Positions 7,316 to 15,601 are shown, numbered from the stretch's first letter. The stretch: 18,978 nt of DNA from an uncultured Campylobacter sp. (GCF_938045205.1 NZ_CALIMY010000145.1:1-18978); one strand, 5' to 3'. Translations and numbers: made by a program. Notes: generated by a model from the sequence alone, not told the origin.

Positions 7316-8215
7316 ATGGACGCGCAAAAAATAATGGAAGAGATCGGCGTTTTCTTAGATAGATCGCTGCTTAAAAAATCCAAGATTACAAAGGCGGAAA
7401 TTATCCGCTTTATCGAGGCAGAATGGGCGGAGGCGGACGATGAGAAATACCGCGTCTACGACTCATACATCTACGCGGCGCGCATGGTGAATGAGAACAA
7501 ATGGGCGGACGACGCCCCAAATATGCTGCGCTGGCTAGGCGATATGGACAAGCACGCCAGAAGCAATGAAAATCCGCCCTGCGTGAACGATTATTACAAG
7601 GGCGAGTGCTGCTTGGAGTGCGGCATAGAGCAAGAGGCACTTAAATTTTTGTGCAAAAGTTACGAAGCGAATGAAGAGTATCTTTTCACCCGCAGCCCAA
7701 AGGTCGCGGAGTTTTTTAATGCACATCTTGCGGAACCTAAAATTTTGCCTAAATTTGAAGATGAGGAATACGAGGACTTTAGTTTCCCGCTGCGGCTGGA
7801 GTATTTCGGTAAAGCTTTAGAGCAAGAGGGCGAGTTTCGCTGCGCGTTTTTAGATGAAGACGGCGAGGAGACGGACGAGCCAAATCGCGCGCAATCGGAC
7901 GCGCTAGAGCTTCTAAAGCAAAATCAGGAAGAAATTTTAACGGGCATCTTAGCTGAAATTTTAAAAAACTACCAAAAATGGCAGGAGATCTACGACTATC
8001 CGAGCGAAACGAAAAGCGATTTCATGCCGGGCATCAGCACGCCGTAGGAGCTTAGCGAACTATTGGAGCTGCAAAATATCTCTATCCTAGACAGTGCGAA
8101 AATCGGCTTTCAGTTTAGCTGCTCGTGGGACATGGAGCACGGTCTAGGCGTGATGACGCGCAAAGGCAAGATCACTAATATCGGTGAAGCGGAAGTAGCG
8201 TTTATGGCTATTTGA
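7316..8215 (+). pseudogene. DUF6985-like protein interrupted by an in-frame amber codon
   Basis: A good ribosome site (GGAG, 5 nt spacing) precedes the ATG. The frame runs 243 codons to TAG at 8045-8047, then stays open in the same frame for 55 more codons to TGA at 8213-8215. The post-stop part reads as real protein, with FSCSWDMEHGLGVMTRKGKI and a closing GEAEVAF. That W-D-x-E-H-G-x-G-V pattern is one I associate with DUF6985-type proteins (family name from memory, tentative). The upstream part is acidic, with CCLECG near residue 100 and predicted helices. Function unknown; some such proteins occur as orphan or immunity-like genes, but nothing here shows that. Intact coding on both sides of one stop suggests a recent nonsense mutation or read-through. 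If the TAG is functional, the protein is a 243-residue truncated form. Confidence 0.65.
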
Positions 8216-8629
8216 ATAAAATAAACCAAATTTTAAAGCATAAAACAAATTTTTATAGTTACTTTTAGGCTAAATTTTACGCATTTTTTTATCACTTTTA
8301 CCATATGCAAATACAAGAAGCCAAAATAATAAAAATTAACTGCCGCGTCTTAATCTTACACACATCTTACCGATCAAATTTCGCACTAATTTGCAATTAC
8401 GATTGTATAAATGAATGGGTGTAGAATTTTAGCGATACAATGAGAAATATTGCATCTCCTCTCTCGCTTTAACATTTATAAAGTTTCTCTCATATTGGTT
8501 ATACCGCTATTCCGAATTTTAAATTTACATACTATTAAACTCGCGATTATGCCAAAACAAACTCTGAAATCATCCCCGAATTCCTTCTTATCTACCCTTG
8601 GCATTTCGAATTTTCATAGAAATTAACAA
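8216..8629. other. AT-rich non-coding stretch, no feature recognised
   Basis: This 414-bp stretch is visibly richer in A and T than the housekeeping genes around it. No frame of useful length with a ribosome site is apparent, and I found no tRNA-like or terminator-like structure. Together with the IS, the broken gene before it and the orphan frame after it, it looks like a decayed accessory segment. Confidence 0.45.
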
Positions 8630-9112
8630 TTACAATCCAAGTCCCATGCCAATATCTTGCGATATTTCTATTGTTTGTTTTTGTTCTATGCTACGGTCTA
8701 TACCCAAACCAAGCACCCTCTTGCAATATTCCCCAAAAGAAGCAACTACCGTTTTGCTCCCCATGCTTGCTATTAATGCCGAGCTTTCTAAATTAACGGA
8801 GCTTCCCGCCCCACCCTTTTGCTTAAATAGAAAATTGGCGTATTCGTCAAATTCTTTTTTAAATATCCCATGTTCTTGATTGTATTTTTTAAAAGAATCA
8901 ACACCAGATTTAAAATCTTTTATACTGCCACCCAACTTATCTTGAAGCATCCAATATTTATGCGCTCTGAGCTCAAATTTACCATAATCTTCGCTACCGA
9001 AAATAAATATATGAAATCCACCGTCTAGCCAAGCTGAATTATGTGCTTTTATAGCCGTAAAGCTTTTCCCCAATATAGCCATCGCAAAATAAAATCGTCT
9101 TAAAATTTTCAA
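8630..9112 (-). CDS. Hypothetical protein, unrecognised
   Basis: A 160-residue frame opening at TTG (9110-9112) with no clear ribosome site. An in-frame TAA lies just upstream, so no longer start is possible. An internal ATG at codon 11 is the alternative. The product is a mixed, soluble-looking protein with many aromatic residues in the first half (for example LDGGFHIFIFGSEDYGKFEL) and a Gly-rich end, GMGLGL. I see no transmembrane segment, signal peptide or known motif. Base composition is more AT-rich than the flanking enzymes, consistent with acquired DNA. The poor start could mean a 5'-truncated remnant rather than an active gene. Confidence 0.5.
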   Translation of the reverse strand: MKILRRFYFAMAILGKSFTAIKAHNSAWLDGGFHIFIFGSEDYGKFELRAHKYWMLQDKLGGSIKDFKSGVDSFKKYNQEHGIFKKEFDEYANFLFKQKGGAGSSVNLESSALIASMGSKTVVASFGEYCKRVLGLGIDRSIEQKQTIEISQDIGMGLGL

Positions 9113-9234
9113 ATAACTACAGATGAGAAATTAATAAATTAAACACCGTTATAACCATAAAATTTTATAAAAACCAGCAAAAGCAAAATCCTAGTCATCG
9201 AAATAATCGCCGCTTCAAAATTTTATTGAGTTAC

Positions 9235-10647
9235 TTAAATTTTACCGATTTTCGCGAGATTATAAAACTCTCTTGCGGCATCGAATTTGCTTTTTATCTC
9301 ATATTGTTCGCCGCTCAGTTTAAAGCAAATCGCATTCGCGTGCAATAGCAATCTAGGCGCCCCCGTCGTTCTGATCCGCTCCGTCTCATCCATCTTTTTA
9401 TCCAATATCCGCTCCGCTTGCTCTCGCGAAAGCCCATACAGCGGCTCTCCCAATATCGGCGCACCCGCGGCAAATAGATGCAGCCTGATCTGATGCTGCC
9501 TACCCGTCAGCGGATAGCACTCAATCAGGCTAGCGTCTATGTCCGAGAAATATCGCAGCGGGCGTATCAGCGTGATCGCCTCCTTACCGTCGCGCGATAT
9601 TTTCATACGAATTTTAAGATCGGCAAACTCGTCGCTAGGAGCGATCGGAGCATCAATCACAAACCCCTCAAAATCCTTTAAAAATTTCAGTTTCTCGCTA
9701 AATTTTGCGTATTTTGCAGGCTCAAATTTTTTCAAATTTACACAGCCCTTAGAAGTAGCTGGCAAAGATTTAGCTACAGATAAGGCGCAAGGTTTATGTC
9801 CGTTATCCGCGCTACTCATCGCGATAGCGGGTTTAAGCTTATCGCTCACGCCGTAGGATAAAGCATCAAATTCAAATCCGCTGCCAACATCGCCAGTAGG
9901 AGCGCCAGATTCAAATTTAGCTTGCATGCCGTCAGATAGAGCATCGCACCATAATCTCCTACTCGCACTATTAGACAAGATATTAAATCCAAATTTATTG
10001 CCTACTCCTTTTAGAGCTAGTGTATCGCGCAGATCCGATACGCTACTTGGCAAGCTCACAGCATCGCCCGCAAATTTTGATCCGCAAATTTTATCAAAGC
10101 CTAGAGCATAGCAATCCTCTATTTCGCCATTGCAAGCGGCACCTTGCAAATCCCCTCGCAAGCCCTCTCTCAAATTCCCTCGCACGAGCGCTAGATAGCT
10201 TTTCATCACCCTACGCTGTTCGAAGCACTCTTTGAGCTTGCGCGCCGCGTCTTTATCCTTGGCGACGATAAGAATTCCGCTGGTTTCTAAATCAAGCCTA
10301 TGCGCCACGCACGCGTCCTGCCCGTATAGCGACCAGATCTCGTCATACATATTATAAGGCGAGTTGCGCCCGCTCGGATGGCTTAAAATTCCACTCGGCT
10401 TGTCAAATGCCGCAAACGCATCGCACTCAAAGATCGGCTTCAGTCCGCGCGGCTCGCATTTGTAATCGATCAAAAAAATTTCTCCGTGCGCGACGGAGTT
10501 TTTATGTAAATTTCGATCCTCTGCATCGGTTACGCGATGCTTATCACAGATGCGCTGCGCGGATTTCATATCGTATCCGAGGCTAAGCAGAATTTCGTAA
10601 ATTTTGCGCCCCTCAAAGCTTCCCAAGCTTCTTTTCTCATAACCCAT
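9235..10647 (-). CDS. RluA-family 23S rRNA/tRNA pseudouridine synthase with about 170-residue internal insertion
   Basis: RluA-family enzymes isomerise specific uridines in rRNA or tRNA to pseudouridine. FDKPSGILSHP at 81-91, the catalytic HRLDLETSGI at 116-125 (nucleophile D119) and the late ECYPLTGRQHQIRLH block at 376-390 are all present. ILGEPLYG follows at 398-405. The first 60 residues resemble a weak S4-like RNA-binding region. The 470-residue length is far above the usual 250-330. Between LALVRG (152-157) and EGFVIDAPI (327-335), parts normally a few residues apart, lies a hydrophilic stretch of about 170 residues with no stop codon and a loose 26-residue repeat. The target uridine cannot be assigned. 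It is divergent from purB. Confidence 0.88.
   Translation of the reverse strand: MGYEKRSLGSFEGRKIYEILLSLGYDMKSAQRICDKHRVTDAEDRNLHKNSVAHGEIFLIDYKCEPRGLKPIFECDAFAAFDKPSGILSHPSGRNSPYNMYDEIWSLYGQDACVAHRLDLETSGILIVAKDKDAARKLKECFEQRRVMKSYLALVRGNLREGLRGDLQGAACNGEIEDCYALGFDKICGSKFAGDAVSLPSSVSDLRDTLALKGVGNKFGFNILSNSASRRLWCDALSDGMQAKFESGAPTGDVGSGFEFDALSYGVSDKLKPAIAMSSADNGHKPCALSVAKSLPATSKGCVNLKKFEPAKYAKFSEKLKFLKDFEGFVIDAPIAPSDEFADLKIRMKISRDGKEAITLIRPLRYFSDIDASLIECYPLTGRQHQIRLHLFAAGAPILGEPLYGLSREQAERILDKKMDETERIRTTGAPRLLLHANAICFKLSGEQYEIKSKFDAAREFYNLAKIGKI
9781..10107 (-). repeat. Degenerate repeat of about 78 bp inside the RluA-family gene
   Basis: Within the insertion an Ala-Leu pair recurs at residues 181, 211, 236, 262 and 288, that is, spacings of 30, 25, 26 and 26. 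Surrounding residues are partly conserved: CYALGFDKICGSKFAG, LALKGVGNKFGF, CDALSDGMQAKFESGAP, FDALSYGVSDKLKP and CALSVAKSLPA. This suggests old tandem duplications of a unit near 78 bp that have since diverged. Judged by eye; no alignment was run. Confidence 0.5.
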
Positions 10648-10671
10648 ATTAAACTTTCAGCCCCATTTTTA

Positions 10672-10677
10672 TATAAT
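10672..10677 (+). promoter_or_regulatory. Likely -10 box for purB
   Basis: TATAAT on the plus strand in the rluA/purB divergent spacer, 45 bp before the purB ATG, with T-rich sequence just upstream, as is usual for Campylobacter sigma-70 promoters that lack a clear -35 box. A start site near 10684 would give a leader of about 40 nt. Confidence 0.6.
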
Positions 10678-10722
10678 TTTTGCCATCATTATACAAGAAA
10701 TTCTAACCGAAAGGCTACTAAA

Positions 10723-12054
10723 ATGGTCGAAAGATACGCAAGAAAAGAGATGTCTGAAAAATGGAGCTTGCAAGCCAAATACGACGCGTGGCTAAAAGTC
10801 GAGCTCGCGGCGGTTAAAGCGTGGAATAAGCTAGGTCTAATAAGTGACTGCGATAAAGATAAAATTCTACAAAACGCAAGCTTTAGGATCGAGCGGATAG
10901 ATGAGATCGAAAAGACCACCAAGCACGACGTGATTGCATTTCTAACGAGCGTGAGTGAGAGCCTTGGGCAGGAGAGCCGCTTCGTGCATTACGGCATGAC
11001 TAGCAGCGATTGCATCGATACCGCCGTCGCGCTACAAATCAAAGAAAGCATGGAGCTTATCATTGAGGATGTGCAAAATTTAAAAGCTGCGATAAAATCT
11101 CAAGCCATGAAGCATAAAATGACACTGATGGTCGGGCGCAGCCACGGTATCCACGGCGAGCCGATCACTTTCGGACTCGTGCTTGCGGTCTGGTATGATG
11201 AGATAAATCGCGCACTAGAGCTTTTGCAACACGCAAAAAGCGTCATCAGCTACGGCAAAATAAGCGGTGCGATGGGGAATTTCGCCCACGCTCCACTAGA
11301 GCTGGAAGAGATGGTGTGCGAATATCTAGGGCTAAAGCCCGCCCCCGCGTCCAATCAAGTCATCCAGCGCGATCGCTACGCACAGGTAATGAGCGCACTT
11401 GCGATCCTGGCTTCCAGCTGCGAAAAGATCGCTATCGCAATCCGCCACTATCAACGCACCGAGGTTTATGAGGCGGAGGAATTTTTTAGCCCAGGTCAAA
11501 AGGGCAGCTCTGCGATGCCGCACAAACGAAATCCTGTGCTTAGCGAAAACGTAACGGGACTATGTCGTATGATCCGCAGCTTCGCAATACCCGCGATGGA
11601 GGATGTAGCGCTATGGCACGAACGCGACATCAGCCATAGCTCGGTCGAGCGATTTATCCTCCCTGATGGCTTTATAACCGCCGATTTTATGCTAAATCGC
11701 TTGACGAGCTTGATCGAAAAACTGCTCGTATATCCCGAAAATATGATGAGAAATCTAAATTTAACCGGTGGGCTCGTGTTTTCGCAGCGCGTGCTGCTAG
11801 AACTGCCTAAACGAGGAGTTAGCAGAGAGGATGCTTATAAAATCGTGCAGCGTAATGCGATGAAGGTCTGGGCGGATCTGCAAGAGGGCAAAAAAGCTAT
11901 AGATGAGCAAGGGCATAGCTTGTTTTTACAAAATCTGCTAGCAGATACAAAGCTACGAGAAAAGCTAAGCGAAAGCGAGATCAAAGAGTGCTTTGACTAC
12001 GGATATTACACTAAAAATGTGGACGCGATTTTCGCTAGGGTTTTTAGCAAATAG
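10723..12054 (+). CDS. purB: Adenylosuccinate lyase
   Basis: PurB cleaves fumarate from SAICAR and from adenylosuccinate, so it acts twice in AMP synthesis; it is a homotetramer of the fumarase/aspartase superfamily. The ATG at 10723 is chosen over an upstream in-frame opening inside the divergent gene. It has AAAGG 8 nt upstream, lies after the TATAAT box, and gives MVERYARKEMSEKW, the normal N-terminus. The 443 residues include TSSDCIDT at 93-100, the catalytic histidine in GRSHGIHGEP (H141), and the signature loop GQKGSSAMPHKRNP at 258-271 with its catalytic serine. No insertions are seen, unlike its neighbours. A stem-loop overlaps the stop codon, so it is probably transcribed alone. Confidence 0.97.
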   Translation: MVERYARKEMSEKWSLQAKYDAWLKVELAAVKAWNKLGLISDCDKDKILQNASFRIERIDEIEKTTKHDVIAFLTSVSESLGQESRFVHYGMTSSDCIDTAVALQIKESMELIIEDVQNLKAAIKSQAMKHKMTLMVGRSHGIHGEPITFGLVLAVWYDEINRALELLQHAKSVISYGKISGAMGNFAHAPLELEEMVCEYLGLKPAPASNQVIQRDRYAQVMSALAILASSCEKIAIAIRHYQRTEVYEAEEFFSPGQKGSSAMPHKRNPVLSENVTGLCRMIRSFAIPAMEDVALWHERDISHSSVERFILPDGFITADFMLNRLTSLIEKLLVYPENMMRNLNLTGGLVFSQRVLLELPKRGVSREDAYKIVQRNAMKVWADLQEGKKAIDEQGHSLFLQNLLADTKLREKLSESEIKECFDYGYYTKNVDAIFARVFSK

Positions 12055-12075
12055 CAGACACGCGGCTTGCTATTT
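12049..12075 (+). terminator. purB terminator-like stem-loop
   Basis: AAATAGCA (12049-12056) pairs perfectly with TGCTATTT (12068-12075) around an 11-base loop. The left arm contains the purB TAG stop. The T tract is mostly part of the stem, so strength is uncertain. Confidence 0.5.
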
Positions 12076-12844
12076 TAAAACTCCGAGCTAGCTTACAAAA
12101 TATAGCGAAGCAGCTAGAAATTTATGTTTGCGCCGAAGTATTTTAAAAAGAGCGATTGAAATTTTAAAATTTTTACAAAGACAAAATTTTAGTAAAAGCG
12201 TAGCGCTTGCGGATTAATCTAGCATCTAAATCCGCACGACAGGCATCCACCACTTTTACCGCGAATTTTTCTACGGTTGCAACTAACCTTAAAATCGTAA
12301 AAATTTAATGCTTTAAAACGGTAAAATTCTTAGGTGTAGTAGTTTTAGAATTTTACCGCAAAATTTAAGTGCTAATCCCGAAGATGTAAATGCGAGATTT
12401 CCATAAAGCAAAATAGCATTTTCTGTGTCGTACTCGAACTAGGGGTCGTGAGATATCCGAAGCAATTATGAAACAAATTTAAAGTGGTAAATGGAGACAT
12501 TGATAAAATTCCGCTTTTTCAACTTGAAATTATAACGATTCTTAGAAAAAAGCGGATTGAGTAAAATTTCATAAATTCCATCAATTTAAGCGCTTACCAG
12601 ATAGCACCAAAAATATGAGCCAAGCTTGCGTGAATATATTTGAAATTTTGTATGTACGAGTGGATAAAATTTGACGTCTAACACCGGCAGCACCCTTGAT
12701 TATCATATAATTGCATCTGAATTGCTCGCAAATCTCGGATTAAACAATCCTGCCTGCAATTTGACATCTAATAATTATTTGGAATTTAAAAGCGGATGGA
12801 GCGGGAGTTCGTTTGCCCCATCCTGCGCCAGTACGTTAGAATTT
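12055..12844. other. 790-bp gene-poor spacer with hairpins
   Basis: No convincing gene is present. A plus-strand frame of 65 codons near 12671-12868 starts at TTG without a ribosome site and overlaps the beta-barrel gene's end, so I do not call it. The stretch holds perfect inverted repeats: GCGGATT/AATCCGC (12209-12215 and 12229-12235), CGGTAAAATTCT/AGAATTTTACCG (12319-12330 and 12347-12358) and CCGCTTTTT/AAAAAGCGG (12511-12519 and 12547-12555). It could be decayed gene sequence or hide a small RNA; no clear promoter-terminator pair was found. Confidence 0.45.
12794..12823 (-). terminator. Possible terminator of the beta-barrel gene
   Basis: On the minus strand GGATGG and CCATCC form a 6-bp stem around an 18-base loop, followed by GCTTTTAA, starting about 20 bp after the gene's stop. 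The loop is long and the T run short, so this is tentative. Confidence 0.3.
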
Positions 12845-13477
12845 TTAAAATTTAAAGTTATACCCTAAATAGAGCCCATGGTTGGTCTCATATACCTTGT
12901 CTACATCCTCTCCGAGCTTACTAGCCTTGTATCTCGTGTAGTCCGCTTTGTAGCCGAATTCGATCTCGTTATGCTCATCAAAGCTATATAGCCCGCCCAG
13001 TCTTGCGCCAATTACCCAGCCAGGCAGAGTCTTTGAAAGCGAATCGCTGCTTCCGTAAGATTCGTCATACGAATAAATTTTATATTTCAAAAATGAAACT
13101 CCCGTATAAGCGCCCGCTACGAGTTTAAAGCCGTTTGTAATCTCAGGCGTAAAATCCCCGCCTACGAGCAAGCTATGCTTATTCCACTCGTGTTTAAATA
13201 TGATGTCCTCGTCAGTGCCAGTTTTCGAAGCTTTGAAATCATACAAGTACTCGCCGTACGCCCTAGCTATACCGAAATCGTAGCCGCCTTTAAAGCCGAG
13301 CGCAGCCTGCCCCTTATTATCTTTATTCGTGCCAGAATCGTCCTCGTCAGACCATTTAGTAGTGATGCTGGATTTAAAAGAGTAATCTCCCTCGATACTT
13401 AAAAATATCCCCTCGCCGAAGCTTGAGCTTGCGCACACCGCAGCGGCAAACGCCGCGATTAAAATTTTGTTTTTCAC
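12845..13477 (-). CDS. Outer-membrane beta-barrel (porin-like) protein
   Basis: A 210-residue exported protein. The start is GTG (13475-13477) with an excellent AAGGAG site 5 nt away. Residues 1-21 are a classic signal peptide: KNK, then a hydrophobic Ala-rich core ending ASSSFG, with cleavage likely before EGIFLSIEGDYSF. The mature part alternates hydrophobic and polar residues and has repeated aromatic-Gly patterns (GFKGGYDFGIARAYGEYLYD, FGYKADYTRY). It ends LYLGYNFKF, with the terminal Phe used for outer-membrane assembly. Size suggests an eight-stranded OmpA-type or opacity-like barrel. Specific function is unknown; adhesion, small-solute permeability or surface variation are possible. 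It is transcribed alone, toward the gene-poor spacer. Confidence 0.85.
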   Translation of the reverse strand: MKNKILIAAFAAAVCASSSFGEGIFLSIEGDYSFKSSITTKWSDEDDSGTNKDNKGQAALGFKGGYDFGIARAYGEYLYDFKASKTGTDEDIIFKHEWNKHSLLVGGDFTPEITNGFKLVAGAYTGVSFLKYKIYSYDESYGSSDSLSKTLPGWVIGARLGGLYSFDEHNEIEFGYKADYTRYKASKLGEDVDKVYETNHGLYLGYNFKF

Positions 13478-13818
13478 ATTTTCTCCTTACAATTTATAAT
13501 TTCGGGCTTTCCACCGCCGCCGCTTTTGCCATTTTACCGCTTGCTATCTTTAAGCGTCTTCCGCCAAGCTCGCTCATAAGCGCGTTTAAAATTTGTTGAT
13601 TATAATATCCTTTTTTTGAAATTTCGATGAATTTCGCGACAAGACTTGGAATTTTATCTCACTCGCCTTGGATAAAATTTTATCTCGATTGCCAGCACGG
13701 AATTCGACGAAATTCTACGCCGCCTCCCTTGAGCAGTTAGCAAATTTAAATGCCGAGTGTCATTAAAAAATAATCTGTGATGAAATTTAAAGCGCTTACT
13801 TAGTTGTTCGTTTTTATG

Positions 13819-13875
13819 TATAATTTAAGATTTACACACGAGATAAGTGCCGTGTTACCGATAGTAACTGCACTT
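13819..13875 (+). promoter_or_regulatory. Promoter and structured leader of the DASS transporter gene
   Basis: TATAAT at 13819-13824 follows a T-rich tract and would start transcription near 13831, giving a leader of about 130 nt. Within it AAGTGC (13845-13850) pairs with GCACTT (13870-13875), and GTTAC (13854-13858) pairs with GTAAC (13864-13868), with a 3/1 internal loop and a CGATA tip. TT and then A-rich sequence follow. The T run is short for an intrinsic terminator, but the position suggests an attenuator, an mRNA-stability hairpin or a protein-binding site. The rest of the 485-bp spacer (13478-13962) shows two direct copies of ATTTTATCTC 26 bp apart (13651 and 13677) and no gene. Confidence 0.5.
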
Positions 13876-13962
13876 TTAAAAATTTAAGACGATTTGATTT
13901 GGAATTTATAAAATTCCCGCCTCATTTTTGTATCATAAGCCAAATCCAAAAAAGGAGTATTT

Positions 13963-15435
13963 ATGGAAGAACACAAAGTGGAGTTACGCAACTCCCGCTT
14001 ACAAGGGCCGCTGGACTCAGACGTAGACGAGCTGGGTTTAGACAGGCTCACCGACACCGTGCCGTTTCCTAAGCGCGGCGTCATCATTATGGCGATTGCC
14101 GCCGCAGTGGGCTTTGCGCTATATGCCGCGTTACCATTTGAGCCTAATGTCAAAAAAGGCCTTGCGCTGCTTGCTTTTATCGCGATTATGTGGCTTACAG
14201 AGGCCGTGCATATCACGGTAACCGCGCTTATGGTGCCGGTGCTTGCGGTAGCTATCGGACTTGGCAAATTCGCTAAAGATGGCACTTTCACGGCTGCCAC
14301 CATCAAAAGCACGCTTGCAAATTTTGCAAACCCTACGATCTTTACCTTTTTCGGCGGTTTTGCTCTGGCAACGGCTCTGCATATGCAAAAGCTAGACAAA
14401 AAGATCGCGATGTGGCTAATCGCCCGCGCAGGCGGTCGCTTGGGCGTGGCTGCGATTTTAATCTGCCTTGCTACGGCGATCCTTTCGATGTGGGTTTCAA
14501 ACACCGCAACTGCTGCGATGATGCTTCCGATCGCACTTGGAATTTGCGCCAACATGGACGAGAGCAAAGATCGCGGCACGCTTGTGTTTTTGCTTTTAGG
14601 CATCGCGTATTCTGCAAGCATCGGAGGTCTGGGCACGCTCGTGGGATCTCCGCCAAATTTAATCGTGGCTCAAGCCTTGCACTACAGCTTCGCGGACTGG
14701 ATGAAGGTAGGTTTGCCGCTAATGTGCGTGATGCTACCGATAATGCTTGTGGTGCTTTATATAATTTTCAAGCCGAATTTAAGTCATAAAATAGAGATGG
14801 ATCTGGAGCATATCCCTTGGACGCGCGAGCGCATTATTACGATCGTCGTATTTGCTCTAACAGCGCTTGGCTGGATATTTTCAAAGCAAATTTCAGCCCT
14901 TGTGGGCTTTAAAGTGGACGATGCTTACGTCGCCATTTGCTCGGCAGTCGTAATCGTCATACTAGGACTTGCCAAGTGGCACGACATCGCCGAAAACACC
15001 GAGTGGGGCGTGCTGTTGCTTTTCGGCGGCGGACTTACGCTAAGTGCGGTTTTAGGCGATTCCGGAGCCTCTAAGGTGCTTGGTGATTTGGTCGCGCACA
15101 CTTTTGGCGGAGCGCCTACTTACATCGTACTTTTGGTAACGGCAGTTTTCATCATCTGCCTTACGGAATTTACGAGCAATACCGCCTCTGCTGCACTTTT
15201 AGTACCAGTATTTGCGGGAGTAGCGGCTCAAATGGGGCTACCGAAAGAAACTCTTACGATCATCATAGGCGTAGGCGCGAGCTGCGCTTTCGTAATGCCG
15301 GTAGCGACGCCGCCGAATGCTTTGGTTTTCGGCACGGGACGCATTCGCCAGGCGGAAATGGTGCGGAGTGGCGGAATTTTAGCAGTGGTTTCCGCGATTT
15401 TAGTTTCCGGCTACGCGTATATTTTTTACTCGTAA
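13963..15435 (+). CDS. DASS/SLC13-family sodium:dicarboxylate-type symporter
   Basis: An inner-membrane secondary transporter of the divalent anion:sodium symporter family, whose members import succinate, malate, fumarate, citrate, sulfate or similar anions with sodium. The ATG is preceded by AAAGGAG at 5 nt. Residues 1-40 are polar and cytoplasmic; about 11 hydrophobic segments follow. The two Ser-Asn-Thr motifs that bind sodium and substrate carboxylates are at 179-181 (MWVSNTATAAMMLP) and 405-407 (FTSNTASAALLVP). GGLGTLVGSPPNL at 221-233 and MPVATPPNA at 445-453 are the matching half-repeat loops. At 490 residues it is full length. The exact substrate cannot be set from sequence; a C4-dicarboxylate fits a Campylobacter that respires organic acids. 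It is probably monocistronic. Confidence 0.9.
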   Translation: MEEHKVELRNSRLQGPLDSDVDELGLDRLTDTVPFPKRGVIIMAIAAAVGFALYAALPFEPNVKKGLALLAFIAIMWLTEAVHITVTALMVPVLAVAIGLGKFAKDGTFTAATIKSTLANFANPTIFTFFGGFALATALHMQKLDKKIAMWLIARAGGRLGVAAILICLATAILSMWVSNTATAAMMLPIALGICANMDESKDRGTLVFLLLGIAYSASIGGLGTLVGSPPNLIVAQALHYSFADWMKVGLPLMCVMLPIMLVVLYIIFKPNLSHKIEMDLEHIPWTRERIITIVVFALTALGWIFSKQISALVGFKVDDAYVAICSAVVIVILGLAKWHDIAENTEWGVLLLFGGGLTLSAVLGDSGASKVLGDLVAHTFGGAPTYIVLLVTAVFIICLTEFTSNTASAALLVPVFAGVAAQMGLPKETLTIIIGVGASCAFVMPVATPPNALVFGTGRIRQAEMVRSGGILAVVSAILVSGYAYIFYS

Positions 15436-15453
15436 AATTCCGTCAAAATTCTA

Positions 15454-15477
15454 TAGTCCGGGTATCTGCTCGGACTA
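15454..15477 (+). terminator. Stem-loop after the DASS transporter gene
   Basis: TAGTCCG (15454-15460) pairs with CGGACTA (15471-15477) around a 10-base loop, 18 bp after the stop codon. No T run follows (the next bases are AATATATTTA), so it may stabilise the mRNA end or be a weak terminator. Confidence 0.4.
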
Positions 15478-15568
15478 AATATATTTATAAGATATATTTT
15501 TAAACTCCTAAATTTCTGGAATCTTTATAAAAAAATTCTGATTTAATACTATTTTAATCAGTTATCTG

Positions 15569-15574
15569 TATAAT
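15569..15574 (+). promoter_or_regulatory. Likely -10 box of the cysteine ABC operon
   Basis: TATAAT, 28 bp before the first permease ATG at 15602, with T-rich sequence upstream. Transcription near 15581 would exclude the earlier in-frame ATG at 15575, which supports the later start. The leader would be about 20 nt and carries the GGAAAGAAG ribosome site. Confidence 0.6.
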
Positions 15575-15601
15575 ATGCATATTTCACGGAAAGAAGATTT
15601 T

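Noticed and set aside
10537..10722. Upstream extension of purB
   Set aside because: The extra 62 codons lie inside the divergent RluA-family gene and before the purB TATAAT box; the ATG at 10723 has a good ribosome site and gives the normal N-terminus.
12671..12868. Plus-strand frame of 65 codons next to the beta-barrel gene
   Set aside because: It starts at TTG without a ribosome site, overlaps the end of a well-supported gene on the other strand, and has no recognisable motif.
13884..14636. 250-codon minus-strand frame opposite the DASS transporter
   Set aside because: It is antisense to a clear transporter, has a low-complexity Ala/Ser-rich product, and extends into that gene's promoter side; an open antisense frame is expected at this composition.
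15575..15601. Earlier ATG for the first permease
   Set aside because: It directly follows the likely -10 box, so it would not be in the transcript, and it lacks a ribosome site.
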